A stretch of DNA of 29,967 nucleotides from the NCBI GenBank assembly GCA_035547675.1, contig DASZUI010000120.1:1-29967 (forward strand), written 5' to 3'. Source of the DNA: DASZTU01 sp035547675 (GTDB lineage Bacteria > Pseudomonadota > Alphaproteobacteria > Rhizobiales > Devosiaceae). The notes below the pieces were generated by a model that made no database searches, had not been told where the DNA came from, and saw only the letters and a program-made list of their open reading frames with translations. The translations under genes and the position numbers were made by a program. Positions 1 through 7,212 of this stretch are shown piece after piece (the stretch's first letter is position 1; the number at the start of each line of letters is the position of its first letter).

Positions 1-1
1 C

Positions 2-244
2 ACCGTCATGCTGCTCGACGGCGATCGGCGGATCATCGCCAGTACCGATCCGGTGCGTCAATTCAGCCGGTTCGATCTGCAGGAGGGCGGACAGGCCCGC
101 GGGTCCTACTACGATCGCGAAGGCAACATCGTCGCCTTCGCGCGAACCCTCGGCTACCAGGAATATGACGGCCTCGGCTGGTGGGGCGTCATCGTGCAGA
201 GGACCGACCGCGACGACGAAATCAAAGCCGCCCTCGGCCTCTAG
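2..244 (+). CDS. C-terminal end of a Cache-like sensor protein (5' truncated)
   Basis: The reading frame is open from the left edge of the window and ends at TAG 242-244, so only about 80 C-terminal residues are visible. The segment GSYYDREGNIVAFART followed by GYQEYDGLGWWGVIVQ resembles the membrane-distal half of a Cache (PAS-like, ligand-binding) domain of the kind found in chemoreceptors and sensor kinases. The protein stops about 20 residues after this motif, so no HAMP, methyl-accepting or kinase domain follows, and any signalling domain must lie upstream of the window. The family call is inferred from motif resemblance alone. The stop codon is followed at once by a dispersed repeat hairpin. 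Confidence 0.5.
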   Translation, partial: TVMLLDGDRRIIASTDPVRQFSRFDLQEGGQARGSYYDREGNIVAFARTLGYQEYDGLGWWGVIVQRTDRDDEIKAALGL

Positions 245-260
245 CCAGGCATTCGCCTGG
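245..260 (+). terminator. Stop-abutting hairpin, possible terminator
   Basis: Six-pair stem CCAGGC/GCCTGG with an ATTC loop begins on the base right after stop TAG 242-244. ACCGGATTTT follows. The stem is short for an intrinsic terminator and the T run is offset by six bases, so a terminator role is inferred from its repeated 3'-end location, not proven. Confidence 0.4.
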
Positions 261-421
261 ACCGGATTTTGCGGGGGCGGGGTAGGGTGCCTGCTGCCCA
301 TCCTTCGACAGGCTCAGGATGAGGGGGTGTTTGCTTCCACAACCTCATGGTGAGGTGGGAGCGAAGCGACCCTCGAACCATGAGCCACGCGCTCCCTACC
401 CACCCACCGCGAAAAGCCGGT

Positions 422-437
422 CGAGCCGAATGGCTCG
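422..437 (-). terminator. Stop-abutting hairpin, possible terminator
   Basis: Read on the minus strand this is CGAGCC-ATTC-GGCTCG followed by ACCGGCTTTT. It starts on the base after the stop (CTA at 438-440 on the plus strand) of the TIM-barrel gene. Its stem pairs differ from the 245-260 copy in a compensatory way. Confidence 0.4.
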
Positions 438-1259
438 CTAGCGGACGAGGCCCTTGGCGGCGAGCCAGGCGGCGGCATCCTGTACCTGGGTCTGGTCCTT
501 GAGTTCGAGGATGAGGCGCGGATTGGAGCCGTTCCTCTCGATGGCGGCAAAGAGCGCGTTCCAGTTGAGCGTGCCCATGCCGGGCGTCCAGTGCCGGTCG
601 GCATAGCCGTCGGCATCCTGCAGGTGGATATGCGCGAGGAGCGGACCGGCGGCGGTGACGTAATAGTCGACCGGCGGGGCGCCGGTCGAAGCGTGCGCAT
701 AATAGGCGTGGCCGGTGTCGATCGAGACGGCGACGGCCCTGGAGTTGAAGGATTTGGCCAGCTCGACGCGGGCGAGCGGGTCCTTGTCCTCGATGTTTTC
801 GATGACGATGGTCACGCCGATGTTTTCGGCACGGCGAACGGCGTCGCCCATCGACAGGTGGACGAGATCGACGACTTCCTGGCGGGCGCCGGGGGTGTTG
901 TCGAGATTGTTGTGGTCCCAGGTCGAATAGGGGCTGTGGACGACCATATGGGTGCCGCCCAGCGCCTCGCAGACGTCGAGGCCCTGCCAGAGCCGGCGCT
1001 TCACCACATCGCGGATCAGCGGGTCATAGGCATGCAGCGGCAGGTCCCAGAAGGCGCCGTGAATGCCCATGCGGCCGGTATAGCCGTCGAGCCAGCGCTT
1101 CGCCTCGGCGGCGCGGTCCGACCAGTCGCCCTCGATCACCTGCGGATCGCAGAAATCCTGGATTTCGAGGTCGCGCTGGCTTTCGAGCAGCCAGTTGTGG
1201 TGGCTTTCGAGCAGGCGGATCGGCAGCGCCGCTCCGACGATTGGCAGGTTCTCGCCCAT
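438..1259 (-). CDS. Sugar phosphate isomerase/epimerase-like TIM-barrel protein
   Basis: A 273-residue protein of the xylose isomerase-like TIM-barrel superfamily (AP endonuclease family 2 fold), cytoplasmic, with no signal peptide. Likely divalent-metal ligands at barrel strand ends are E154 (in IVIENIED), D181/H184 (SIDTGH), H210/H212 (HIHLQD) and E252 (LILELKD). Members act on sugars, inositols or keto-sugars as isomerases or epimerases; the substrate cannot be read from the sequence. The start is set at ATG 1257-1259 because GGAG lies a few bases upstream, and 17 more upstream codons have no family character. It converges on the Cache-like gene, with a repeat element between the two stops. 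A secreted protein gene on the same strand lies 66 bases upstream. Confidence 0.8.
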   Translation of the reverse strand: MGENLPIVGAALPIRLLESHHNWLLESQRDLEIQDFCDPQVIEGDWSDRAAEAKRWLDGYTGRMGIHGAFWDLPLHAYDPLIRDVVKRRLWQGLDVCEALGGTHMVVHSPYSTWDHNNLDNTPGARQEVVDLVHLSMGDAVRRAENIGVTIVIENIEDKDPLARVELAKSFNSRAVAVSIDTGHAYYAHASTGAPPVDYYVTAAGPLLAHIHLQDADGYADRHWTPGMGTLNWNALFAAIERNGSNPRLILELKDQTQVQDAAAWLAAKGLVR

Positions 1260-1325
1260 GCTGGTCTCCGATGTTGTCGCGAGACAGCTAGCCGGGCTCG
1301 TTGACAGCACGATTACAGAGCCGCG

Positions 1326-1709
1326 TCAGGCGCCGCCGCACATATGCTCGGAATTCGGCATCTCCCAGCTCTTATGCGTGCGCAGGTCTGCGGCGCGATA
1401 GGTTTTGCCGCGGTCGTCGCCCTTCGGGCAGTTCTTGGGCAGCGAGGTGAGGCAAAGCTTTACCGGGTCGCCCTTGCGGGCGGTCCTCAGCGCCGGGTCC
1501 TGTTCGTAGGACATGCCCCAGATGCCATTGGCGTATTCGATGGCGTCCCCACTGTCGGCGACGCCTTCGAGGCGGGTGCCGATCAGCTTGATCCTGGTGG
1601 TGACGCATTGGCCGACCCTGGCCAGGGACGGGCTGGCGGGTGCCGCGAGCGCAGGCGTGGCGGGAACGAGAGAAGACAACAGGAAGGCGGCGACAACCGG
1701 CAGTCTCAT
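1326..1709 (-). CDS. Small secreted protein with four cysteines, unknown function
   Basis: A 127-residue product with a clear Sec signal peptide: a short basic start (MRLP), a hydrophobic core, and a likely cleavage after ALAAPA near residue 25. The mature part has four cysteines (35, 86, 94, 124), an even number that could form two periplasmic disulfides. I do not recognise a family. The start ATG at 1707-1709 is preceded by GGAGGAG at good spacing; an upstream in-frame ATG would add 23 residues before the signal peptide and is rejected. It is transcribed divergently from ettA, 159 bases away, so the two may share a promoter region. It lies upstream of, and on the same strand as, the TIM-barrel gene. 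Confidence 0.65.
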   Translation of the reverse strand: MRLPVVAAFLLSSLVPATPALAAPASPSLARVGQCVTTRIKLIGTRLEGVADSGDAIEYANGIWGMSYEQDPALRTARKGDPVKLCLTSLPKNCPKGDDRGKTYRAADLRTHKSWEMPNSEHMCGGA

Positions 1710-1868
1710 GGCTCTCCTCCATTTCGAAGAATAAACGGCCGGCAGGGTAATGGCCGGGCCCGTGGCCGGCAATGTCATGCCGGCTTCGGCGCTTTCGGCG
1801 ATTGAAGGGCTCTGCCGCTTCCCTTACATACGGGCGCAATTCCCGAACCGTCGAAGAGGTCCCGGCCG

Positions 1869-3524
1869 ATGGCCCGCCAGTTCATTTATCACATGCACGG
1901 AATGTCCAAGGCCTATGCCGGGGGCAAGAAGGTGCTGGATAACATCCATCTGAGCTTCTACCCGGACGCCAAGATCGGCGTGCTTGGCCCGAACGGCTCG
2001 GGCAAGTCGACCCTGCTCAGGATCATGGCCGGGCTCGACACCGATTTCACCGGCGAAGCCTGGCTGGCCGAAGGCGCGACCGTGGGCTATCTGCCGCAGG
2101 AGCCGCAGCTCGATCCAGCCCTCGACGTGATGGGCAACGTCATGGAGGGCGTCCGCGCCAAGAAGGACATCCTCGATCGCTACAACGAGCTGATGATGAA
2201 CTACTCGGACGAGACCGCCGAGGAGGCCGCCAAGCTGCAGGACGTGATCGACAGCCAGAACCTCTGGGACCTGGAATCGCAGGTGCAGATGGCGATGGAT
2301 GCGCTGGGCTGCCCGCCGGGCGATTCCTCGGTCGACAAGCTCTCGGGCGGCGAGAAGCGGCGCGTGGCGCTCTGCCAATTGCTGTTGCGCCAGCCGGATT
2401 TGATCCTGCTGGACGAACCCACCAACCATCTCGACGCCGAAACCACCGCCTGGCTCGAAAAGCACCTGCGCGAATTCCCCGGCGCGGTGCTGATCATCAC
2501 CCACGACCGCTATTTCCTCGACAATGTCACCGGCTGGATCCTCGAGCTCGATCGCGGCCGCGGCGTGCCCTACGAGGGCAATTATTCGGCCTATCTCGAG
2601 CAGAAGGCCAAGCGCTTCGCCCAGGAAGCACGCGAGGACGCGGCCCGGCAGAAGGTGCTGGAGCGCGAAAAGGAATGGATGGGGCAGAGTCCGCAGGCCC
2701 GGCAATCCAAATCCAAGGCGCGCCTCAGGGCCTATGACGAGCTGGTCAAGATCAACGAGGCGCGCACCCAGTCCTCGACGGCGCAGATCATCATCCCGCC
2801 GGGGGAGCGGCTCGGCCACAACGTCATCGACGTGGAGGGCCTCACCAAGTCCTTCGGCGACCGGATCATCATCGACAATCTCAGCTTCAAGCTGCCGCCG
2901 GGCGGCATTGTCGGCGTGATCGGACCGAACGGGGTGGGCAAGACGACGCTGTTCCGCATGCTGACGGGGCAGGAAAAGCCGGATGCGGGCACGATCACGG
3001 TCGCCGAGAGCGTCCATCTCGGCTATGTCGACCAGAGCCGCGACACGCTCGATCCCAACAAAACGGTGTGGGAGGAAATTTCGGGCGGCAACGAAATCCT
3101 GCTGCTGGGCAAGCGCGAGATGAATTCGCGCGCCTATACCTCCGCCTTCAACTTCAAGGGCGCCGACCAGCAGCAGAAAGTGGGCAATCTCTCGGGCGGC
3201 CAGCGCAATCGCGTGCACCTCGCCAAGATGCTGAAATCGGGCGCCAATGTGCTGCTGCTCGACGAGCCGACCAACGACCTCGACACCGAAACCCTTGCGG
3301 CCCTCGAAGAAGCCCTCGAGGAATTCGCCGGCTGCGCCGTAATCATCAGCCACGACCGCATGTTCCTCGACCGGCTGGCCACCCACATGCTGGCCTATGA
3401 GGGCAACAGCCATTTCGAATGGTTCGAGGGCAATTTCGCGGATTACGAGGCGGACAAGATCAGGCGCTTCGGACCGGATGCGGTGAACCCGAAGAAAGTC
3501 ACGTACAAGCCGCTGACGCGGTAA
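1869..3524 (+). CDS. ettA: Energy-dependent translational throttle protein EttA (ABC-F ATPase)
   Basis: A 551-residue tandem-ABC protein without membrane segments, the length of E. coli EttA (about 555). The first ATPase domain has Walker A GPNGSGKST at 40-48, signature LSGGE at 158-162 and Walker B LILLDEPTNHLD at 178-189. The linker (about 245-310) carries the ABC-F features EWMGQSPQARQSKSKARL and IIIPPGERLG. The second domain has Walker A GPNGVGKTT at 352-360 and its own LSGGQ and LLLDEPTNDLD. The collinear match to EttA, including the N-terminal QFIYHMHGMSK and the C-terminal PKKVTYKPLTR, separates it from Uup or antibiotic-resistance ABC-F proteins. The family binds the ribosomal E site and couples translation to the ATP/ADP ratio. 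It appears monocistronic; a cupin gene on the opposite strand follows. Confidence 0.97.
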   Translation: MARQFIYHMHGMSKAYAGGKKVLDNIHLSFYPDAKIGVLGPNGSGKSTLLRIMAGLDTDFTGEAWLAEGATVGYLPQEPQLDPALDVMGNVMEGVRAKKDILDRYNELMMNYSDETAEEAAKLQDVIDSQNLWDLESQVQMAMDALGCPPGDSSVDKLSGGEKRRVALCQLLLRQPDLILLDEPTNHLDAETTAWLEKHLREFPGAVLIITHDRYFLDNVTGWILELDRGRGVPYEGNYSAYLEQKAKRFAQEAREDAARQKVLEREKEWMGQSPQARQSKSKARLRAYDELVKINEARTQSSTAQIIIPPGERLGHNVIDVEGLTKSFGDRIIIDNLSFKLPPGGIVGVIGPNGVGKTTLFRMLTGQEKPDAGTITVAESVHLGYVDQSRDTLDPNKTVWEEISGGNEILLLGKREMNSRAYTSAFNFKGADQQQKVGNLSGGQRNRVHLAKMLKSGANVLLLDEPTNDLDTETLAALEEALEEFAGCAVIISHDRMFLDRLATHMLAYEGNSHFEWFEGNFADYEADKIRRFGPDAVNPKKVTYKPLTR

Positions 3525-3624
3525 GGGGCTCCGCTCCAAACTGCAGCCCTGCGTCCCGCACCGGGAGATCGACGCCGATCCCGACCGTGTGCGGGGCCGC
3601 TTTCAGGTGGCGCCGGCCTGTCCC

Positions 3625-4119
3625 CTATGCCGGCTGCGCCGCCGGCAGGAAGCGGCGGATCGCGTAGCGGTCGGTCGCCGCTTCGAAACGCGCCCGGTCG
3701 AACGCCAGGGGCGGGTTCGGCGGCGTCACCGAGGCCGTCGGCTCGCCGGCAGCGGCGAAAAACTGTTCGAGCCCGGCGGGGACCGAGAAGATCAGCGCCC
3801 GCGCCGGCGTGCTCGAAACGGCCTGGAAGGCATGGCCGAGCCCGGCGGGAATGGAAACCGTGTCGCCTGGGCGGGCGCGGACGGCATGGAGCGCGCCGTC
3901 CTGTTCGAGCCGGAACTCGAATTCGCCTTCGAGCACGTAAAAGCTTTCCCGCCATGGGTCGGTGTGGGGGCCCGGGCCGGCGCCCTCCGGGCAGCGCATG
4001 TCGATGATGGCCAGTTCACCATCCGTTTCGCTGCCGGCCAGCGCCGTCAGGCAGACCACGCTGCCGAGCATCAGATTGGCCTCGGCCTTGTTTGCCGGGT
4101 TGACTGCTGCCTTCTTCAT
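3625..4119 (-). CDS. Cupin-domain protein
   Basis: A 164-residue single-domain cupin. Motif 1 is seen as PHTDPWRESFYVLEG (H52, D54 in the usual second His position, E58) and motif 2 as PGDTVSIPAGLGHAFQ with H96. These would form a mononuclear metal site, though the HxD in place of HxH makes metal occupancy uncertain. The C-terminal third (from about 115) is a poorly conserved tail. Start ATG 4117-4119 has AGGAGG upstream; 14 further upstream codons are non-conserved. It is divergent from the LysR gene at 4231, so it is the natural candidate target of that regulator. The substrate is unknown. Cupins of this sort often act on small carboxylates, sugars or quinone-like compounds, but nothing here decides between them. 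Confidence 0.8.
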   Translation of the reverse strand: MKKAAVNPANKAEANLMLGSVVCLTALAGSETDGELAIIDMRCPEGAGPGPHTDPWRESFYVLEGEFEFRLEQDGALHAVRARPGDTVSIPAGLGHAFQAVSSTPARALIFSVPAGLEQFFAAAGEPTASVTPPNPPLAFDRARFEAATDRYAIRRFLPAAQPA

Positions 4120-4133
4120 CCGAACCTCCTCTG

Positions 4134-4149
4134 CTTGGTGAGTGCCAAG
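4134..4149. promoter_or_regulatory. Small inverted repeat between cupin and LysR genes
   Basis: CTTGG and CCAAG flank TGAGTG, 15 bases upstream of the cupin start and about 80 upstream of the LysR start. Position between divergent genes suggests an operator. It does not fit the T-N11-A LysR box cleanly, and a 5-bp arm can occur by chance. Confidence 0.25.
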
Positions 4150-4230
4150 AGCAGGCCACATGCAAAACGGCTTGATAATCCGGCGTCTCGCAATAAGATT
4201 TTTTCCTCAGCGTTATAGATGAGGGGCAGC

Positions 4231-5139
4231 ATGGACCGGATCACGAGCATGGAGATCTTCGCCAAGGTCGTCGAGACGGGGAGCTTCTCGGCCGCGGCGC
4301 GGCACCTGCGGCTGTCGCAGGCGGCGGCGAGCAAGCACGTGCAGCTGCTCGAGGAATGGCTGGGCGCACGACTGCTCAACCGCACCACAAGGCGCATCAG
4401 CCTCACCGATTTCGGCGTCGGCTTCCACCAGCGCTGCACGCGGATTCTCGAGGACGTGGACGAGGCGAGGCAGGCGGCGGGCGAGTGGCGCACCGTGCCG
4501 CGCGGCGTGCTGAGGGTGACCGCGCCGGCTGCCTTCTGCCAGCATCTCGAGCCGATCATCGCCGATTTTTCCCGGCGCTATCCCGAGACGGGGCTGGAGC
4601 TCGATCTCGCCGACAGGCGGGTCGATCTCGTCGAGGAGGGCTACGACGTCGCCATCCGTGTCGGCTACCTGCCGGATTCGACGCTGATGGCGCGGCATCT
4701 GGCAACGAGCCCCTATTTTGTCTGCGCCGCGCCGGCTTATGTCGAGCGGCATGGCGCGCCGCGCCATCCGACGGACCTGCTGCAACACAATTGCCTGCAG
4801 TTTGCCCATCACACGCACGGACAATGGAAATTCAAGGGACCGGAGGGCGAAATCGCCGTGCCGGTCAAGGGCAGGCTGGTCGCTAACAACGCCGATCTGC
4901 TGCTCAACGCGACGCTCGATGGGCAAGGCATCATGTTGGCGCCCGGTTTTCACGTCGGGCGCGAGTTGCGGGCCGGCCGGCTGGTGCCCCTGCTCGGCGA
5001 CTTCATGCCGGCCGAATCGGTAATCCACGCCGTCTATCCGACGACCCGGCACCTCTCAGCCAAGGTGCGCTGCTTCATCGATTGCCTGGTTCCCTGGTTC
5101 CGCGCCCCGCCGTGGACCATGTCGGCGGGATCACAATGA
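4231..5139 (+). CDS. LysR-family transcriptional regulator
   Basis: A 302-residue LysR-type regulator. An N-terminal winged helix-turn-helix covers residues 1-60 (MEIFAKVVETGSFSAAARHL, then SQAAASKHVQLLEEWLGARLL). A LysR substrate-binding domain follows from about 88 to 295 (RGVLRVTAPAAF, DLVEEGYDVAIRVGYLPDS). It belongs to the large CrgA/AaeR-like subgroup, whose effectors are diverse, so the ligand is unknown. ATG 4231 is preferred over ATG 4219 because GAGGGG lies just upstream of it. It is divergent from the cupin gene at 4119, the classic arrangement for a LysR regulator and its target. Its last nine bases overlap the 3' end of the restriction endonuclease gene on the other strand. Confidence 0.9.
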   Translation: MDRITSMEIFAKVVETGSFSAAARHLRLSQAAASKHVQLLEEWLGARLLNRTTRRISLTDFGVGFHQRCTRILEDVDEARQAAGEWRTVPRGVLRVTAPAAFCQHLEPIIADFSRRYPETGLELDLADRRVDLVEEGYDVAIRVGYLPDSTLMARHLATSPYFVCAAPAYVERHGAPRHPTDLLQHNCLQFAHHTHGQWKFKGPEGEIAVPVKGRLVANNADLLLNATLDGQGIMLAPGFHVGRELRAGRLVPLLGDFMPAESVIHAVYPTTRHLSAKVRCFIDCLVPWFRAPPWTMSAGSQ

Positions 5140-5745
5140 TCCGTTTCGGTCATCCACATAGATCGCCTGCGTCATGGCGAAGACCAGCACGGGACACCCG
5201 CCAGCGCCGCCGCCCAGAATGCGTGGTTCGAGCTTGTCGAAATGCGTCGTCGAAGCGCCGTACGTCCCCGCGGCCTTGGCGAAGTCGGCGTAGCTGTCAC
5301 GCAGCCACTGCATCAGGCCGGTCGAGCGCGTCACCACCACGCCGACATCGACCACCCGCAGGTCATAAAGCAGCCGAAAATTGTTGAGGTCGCGGTCGTA
5401 GAACGGATCCTTGTTGTTCCACTCGACTTCGAGCGCGATCTTGCCCTTGAAGCAATCGATCAGATGCGTCGGGCTATCACTCTCGACGCCGTCGACCACG
5501 ATCTTGGTTTCGAATTTCTTCTCCAGCCAGCCGCGCCGGTAGAGCTCGGAATCGAGGGCGGCGGAGGTCCTGGTCTTGCTGCCGCCCTTGGCCGCGAGCT
5601 CCGAATGCGGGAGCCGCGCCGCGGTCAGCACGTCAACAATGTCGCGCCATTCACTCGGATGCCCGTGCTCGAGGATGGTCCGCGCGTTCCGCCAGTCGTA
5701 GCAGTCCCAACCGGGGATCAGGTCGATCTTCGGCAGGCCGCTCAT
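5131..5745 (-). CDS. BglII/BstYI-family type II restriction endonuclease
   Basis: A 204-residue protein resembling BglII/BstYI-family endonucleases (PD-(D/E)XK superfamily). GGSKTRTSAALDSELYRRGW (54-73) and HLIDCFKGKIALEVEWNNKD (94-113) are the telling segments. D97-x8-E106-x-E108 has the spacing I recall for the BglII active-site triad D84/E93/Q95, with Glu where BglII has Gln; K112 is nearby. Family members cut AGATCT or RGATCY, so a related GATC-containing site is expected but not shown. The start ATG at 5743-5745 overlaps the methyltransferase stop as ATGA, implying translational coupling behind the protective enzyme. The 3' end overlaps the convergent LysR gene by nine bases, suggesting tight insertion. 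Confidence 0.82.
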   Translation of the reverse strand: MSGLPKIDLIPGWDCYDWRNARTILEHGHPSEWRDIVDVLTAARLPHSELAAKGGSKTRTSAALDSELYRRGWLEKKFETKIVVDGVESDSPTHLIDCFKGKIALEVEWNNKDPFYDRDLNNFRLLYDLRVVDVGVVVTRSTGLMQWLRDSYADFAKAAGTYGASTTHFDKLEPRILGGGAGGCPVLVFAMTQAIYVDDRNGSL

Positions 5746-6377
5746 TCGGCCGCCGAGTTGTAGGCGTAGGTCGCCCAGGTCGGCTCGTAGTCCTCGTGCG
5801 CCTGGTTGCCCCAATAGGTCCAGCCGGTACGGGTGCCGCGGGCGAAAAGCTCGAGATAGGGACCTTTCGAGCAGTCCTCGATCAGTTCATATTGCTCGTC
5901 CGGCTTGCGCGAGTGCTCGCGCTTGCGGGACGAGATGTAGTTGACCTGGCTGCGGCCGGGCGCTTCGGTGCGGGCGTTCTTGCCGCGCACGCCGAAGAGC
6001 AGAAGCTCGGTGACGTTGCGGAAGTAGAAGCCGACGCCCCGCCCGTCGGAGCCGCCGTCCTTACGCACCTTGTGCCAGACGATATTGGCCTTGTACTGGA
6101 AGCCCCAGGCTTCCATCACCTTCAGCCCGTCGGGCAGCAGGGCGTTCGGCACCCAGAGATAGAGGTGCGAGGTGGCGTCGGCGCATTCGGCGACCGGCAG
6201 CAGGCAGATTTCATCGGTCGCCATGGTGCCGTAGCGCGCAAGCCGGCGGTGTTCGGGCGCCACTTTCCCGGTGCGATTGGTGAAGCGCCATGGCGGATCG
6301 GCGAGGATGGTGCGGAACTTACGCCCCTGGGTCGCCGAGGCGAGGTCGAGGATGGTGTCGCTGATGTGGACGTTCAT
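5742..6377 (-). CDS. MT-A70-family DNA adenine N6-methyltransferase of an R-M pair
   Basis: A 211-residue MT-A70-like methyltransferase. The catalytic motif DPPW sits at 27-30 (TILADPPWRF). SHLYLWVPNALL, GFQYKANIVWHKV and ELLLFGVRGK, together with the C-terminal KGPYLELFARGTRTGWTYWG, fit the prokaryotic MT-A70 DNA methyltransferases (M.MunI-like). It would transfer a methyl group from S-adenosylmethionine to adenine N6 in the site cut by the adjacent endonuclease. It is the first gene of a two-gene operon, with GGGAG ahead of ATG 6375-6377, so the protective enzyme is translated first. No controller (C-protein) gene is present. Single-protein MT-A70 enzymes also occur as phage orphans; the endonuclease next door argues for a real R-M system. 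Confidence 0.88.
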   Translation of the reverse strand: MNVHISDTILDLASATQGRKFRTILADPPWRFTNRTGKVAPEHRRLARYGTMATDEICLLPVAECADATSHLYLWVPNALLPDGLKVMEAWGFQYKANIVWHKVRKDGGSDGRGVGFYFRNVTELLLFGVRGKNARTEAPGRSQVNYISSRKREHSRKPDEQYELIEDCSKGPYLELFARGTRTGWTYWGNQAHEDYEPTWATYAYNSAAE

Positions 6378-6403
6378 TCGGAGCTCCCAGCGGCACGTTA
6401 GTC

Positions 6404-6421
6404 GTAGAACGAATGTAGAAC
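6404..6421 (-). promoter_or_regulatory. Direct repeat upstream of the R-M operon
   Basis: GTAGAAC occurs twice, at 6404-6410 and 6415-6421, an 11-base (one helical turn) period. It lies 27 bases upstream of the methyltransferase start in a locally AT-rich gap. It could be an operator or part of the promoter; no assigned regulator is in the window. Confidence 0.35.
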
Positions 6422-6499
6422 AAGACGTGTAATTAACTTCTTAACTGAGTCTCCGCCGGGCGGGTATGGTGCGACGCTCTCTGCAACGAGGATCGGACG

Positions 6500-7153
6500 A
6501 TGAAACTCTACAATTCCAACGCCTCGCCCAATGCGCTCAGGAGCCGGGCGGTGATCTTCGAGCTCGGGCTCGAACCGGAAATCGTCAATATCGACATTTC
6601 CAAGGGCGAGAACCGAACCGCCGAGTATCTGGCGCTCAACCCCAATGGCAAGGTGCCGACGCTGGTCGACGGCGAGCTGGTCGTCTGGGAATCGCGGGCG
6701 ATCAATGCCTATCTCGCCAGCCGGCACCCGGAGGCGGGGCTCTATCCGGCCGATCCGGCGGCGCGGGCCGCTATCGACCAGTGGTCCTATTGGCAGGCGA
6801 TCCATCTCGGTCCGGCCATGCAGCGGGTCGCCTTCGAGCGGGTACAGAAGAAGCTGTTCGGCCGCGGCGAGCCGGACGAGGGCGCGATCACGGGCGAATT
6901 GAAGACGGTAGCCGAGCTGCTGCCGGTCCTCGAGGACGCGCTCAGCGGCCGGGAGTGGATCGCAGGTACGCTGAGCCTTGCCGATTTCGCCCTCGCCAGC
7001 ACCTTCATGCTGCGGGTTCCGGGCCGGCTGGGCGTGGAAGCCTTCCCCAACGTGTCGGCCTGGATCGGACGGCTGGAGGCGCGGCCCTCCTGGCAGCGCG
7101 CGGTGACGCCCATGCTGGACATGCTCAAGGCACGCGGCCTCGAGCTGGGCTGA
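6500..7153 (+). CDS. Glutathione S-transferase family protein
   Basis: A 217-residue two-domain GST. The N-terminal thioredoxin-like domain (1-78) has MKLYNSNASPNALRSRAVIFELGL, NPNGKVPTLVDG with the cis-Pro, and the glutathione gamma-Glu contact WESRAI. The all-helical C-terminal domain follows from about 88 to 205 and contains the N-capping box-like LSLADFALAS. Such enzymes conjugate or reduce electrophiles and peroxides with glutathione in the cytosol; the physiological substrate is not evident. GAGGA precedes ATG 6500. It is divergent from the R-M operon and 59 bases upstream of the BON gene, which may be co-transcribed. Confidence 0.92.
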   Translation: MKLYNSNASPNALRSRAVIFELGLEPEIVNIDISKGENRTAEYLALNPNGKVPTLVDGELVVWESRAINAYLASRHPEAGLYPADPAARAAIDQWSYWQAIHLGPAMQRVAFERVQKKLFGRGEPDEGAITGELKTVAELLPVLEDALSGREWIAGTLSLADFALASTFMLRVPGRLGVEAFPNVSAWIGRLEARPSWQRAVTPMLDMLKARGLELG

Positions 7154-7212
7154 CGGCAACCGCTCTCGCCCGCCCGACGTTCGACCCGCAGGACGATTGA
7201 CGGGAGCGGAAG

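Larger units (their letters stand above)
245..437. repeat. Dispersed palindromic repeat element filling a convergent intergenic gap
   Basis: This 193-base gap between two convergent stop codons is entirely repeat-derived. Its left end is hairpin CCAGGC-ATTC-GCCTGG followed by ACC and a TTTT run. Its right end is an inverted, diverged version, CGAGCC-GAAT-GGCTCG, preceded by AAAA and GGT. Between them lie a GGTAGGGTGC module, a copy of the CCTTCGACAGGCTCAGGATGAGG motif, and a CCTCATGGTGAGG / CCTCGAACCATGAG inverted pair. The same modules recur near 12.7, 17.0, 23.7 and 29.5 kb. No coding capacity was recognised in it. Confidence 0.8.

Noticed and set aside
1824..3539. 571-codon antisense open frame across ettA
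   Set aside because: It is the complement of a clear, full-length EttA; its His/Arg/Leu-rich composition is typical of antisense frames in GC-rich DNA.
4120..4230. Canonical LysR T-N11-A box
   Set aside because: No clear T-N11-A dyad was found; only a short unrelated inverted repeat was retained, at low confidence.
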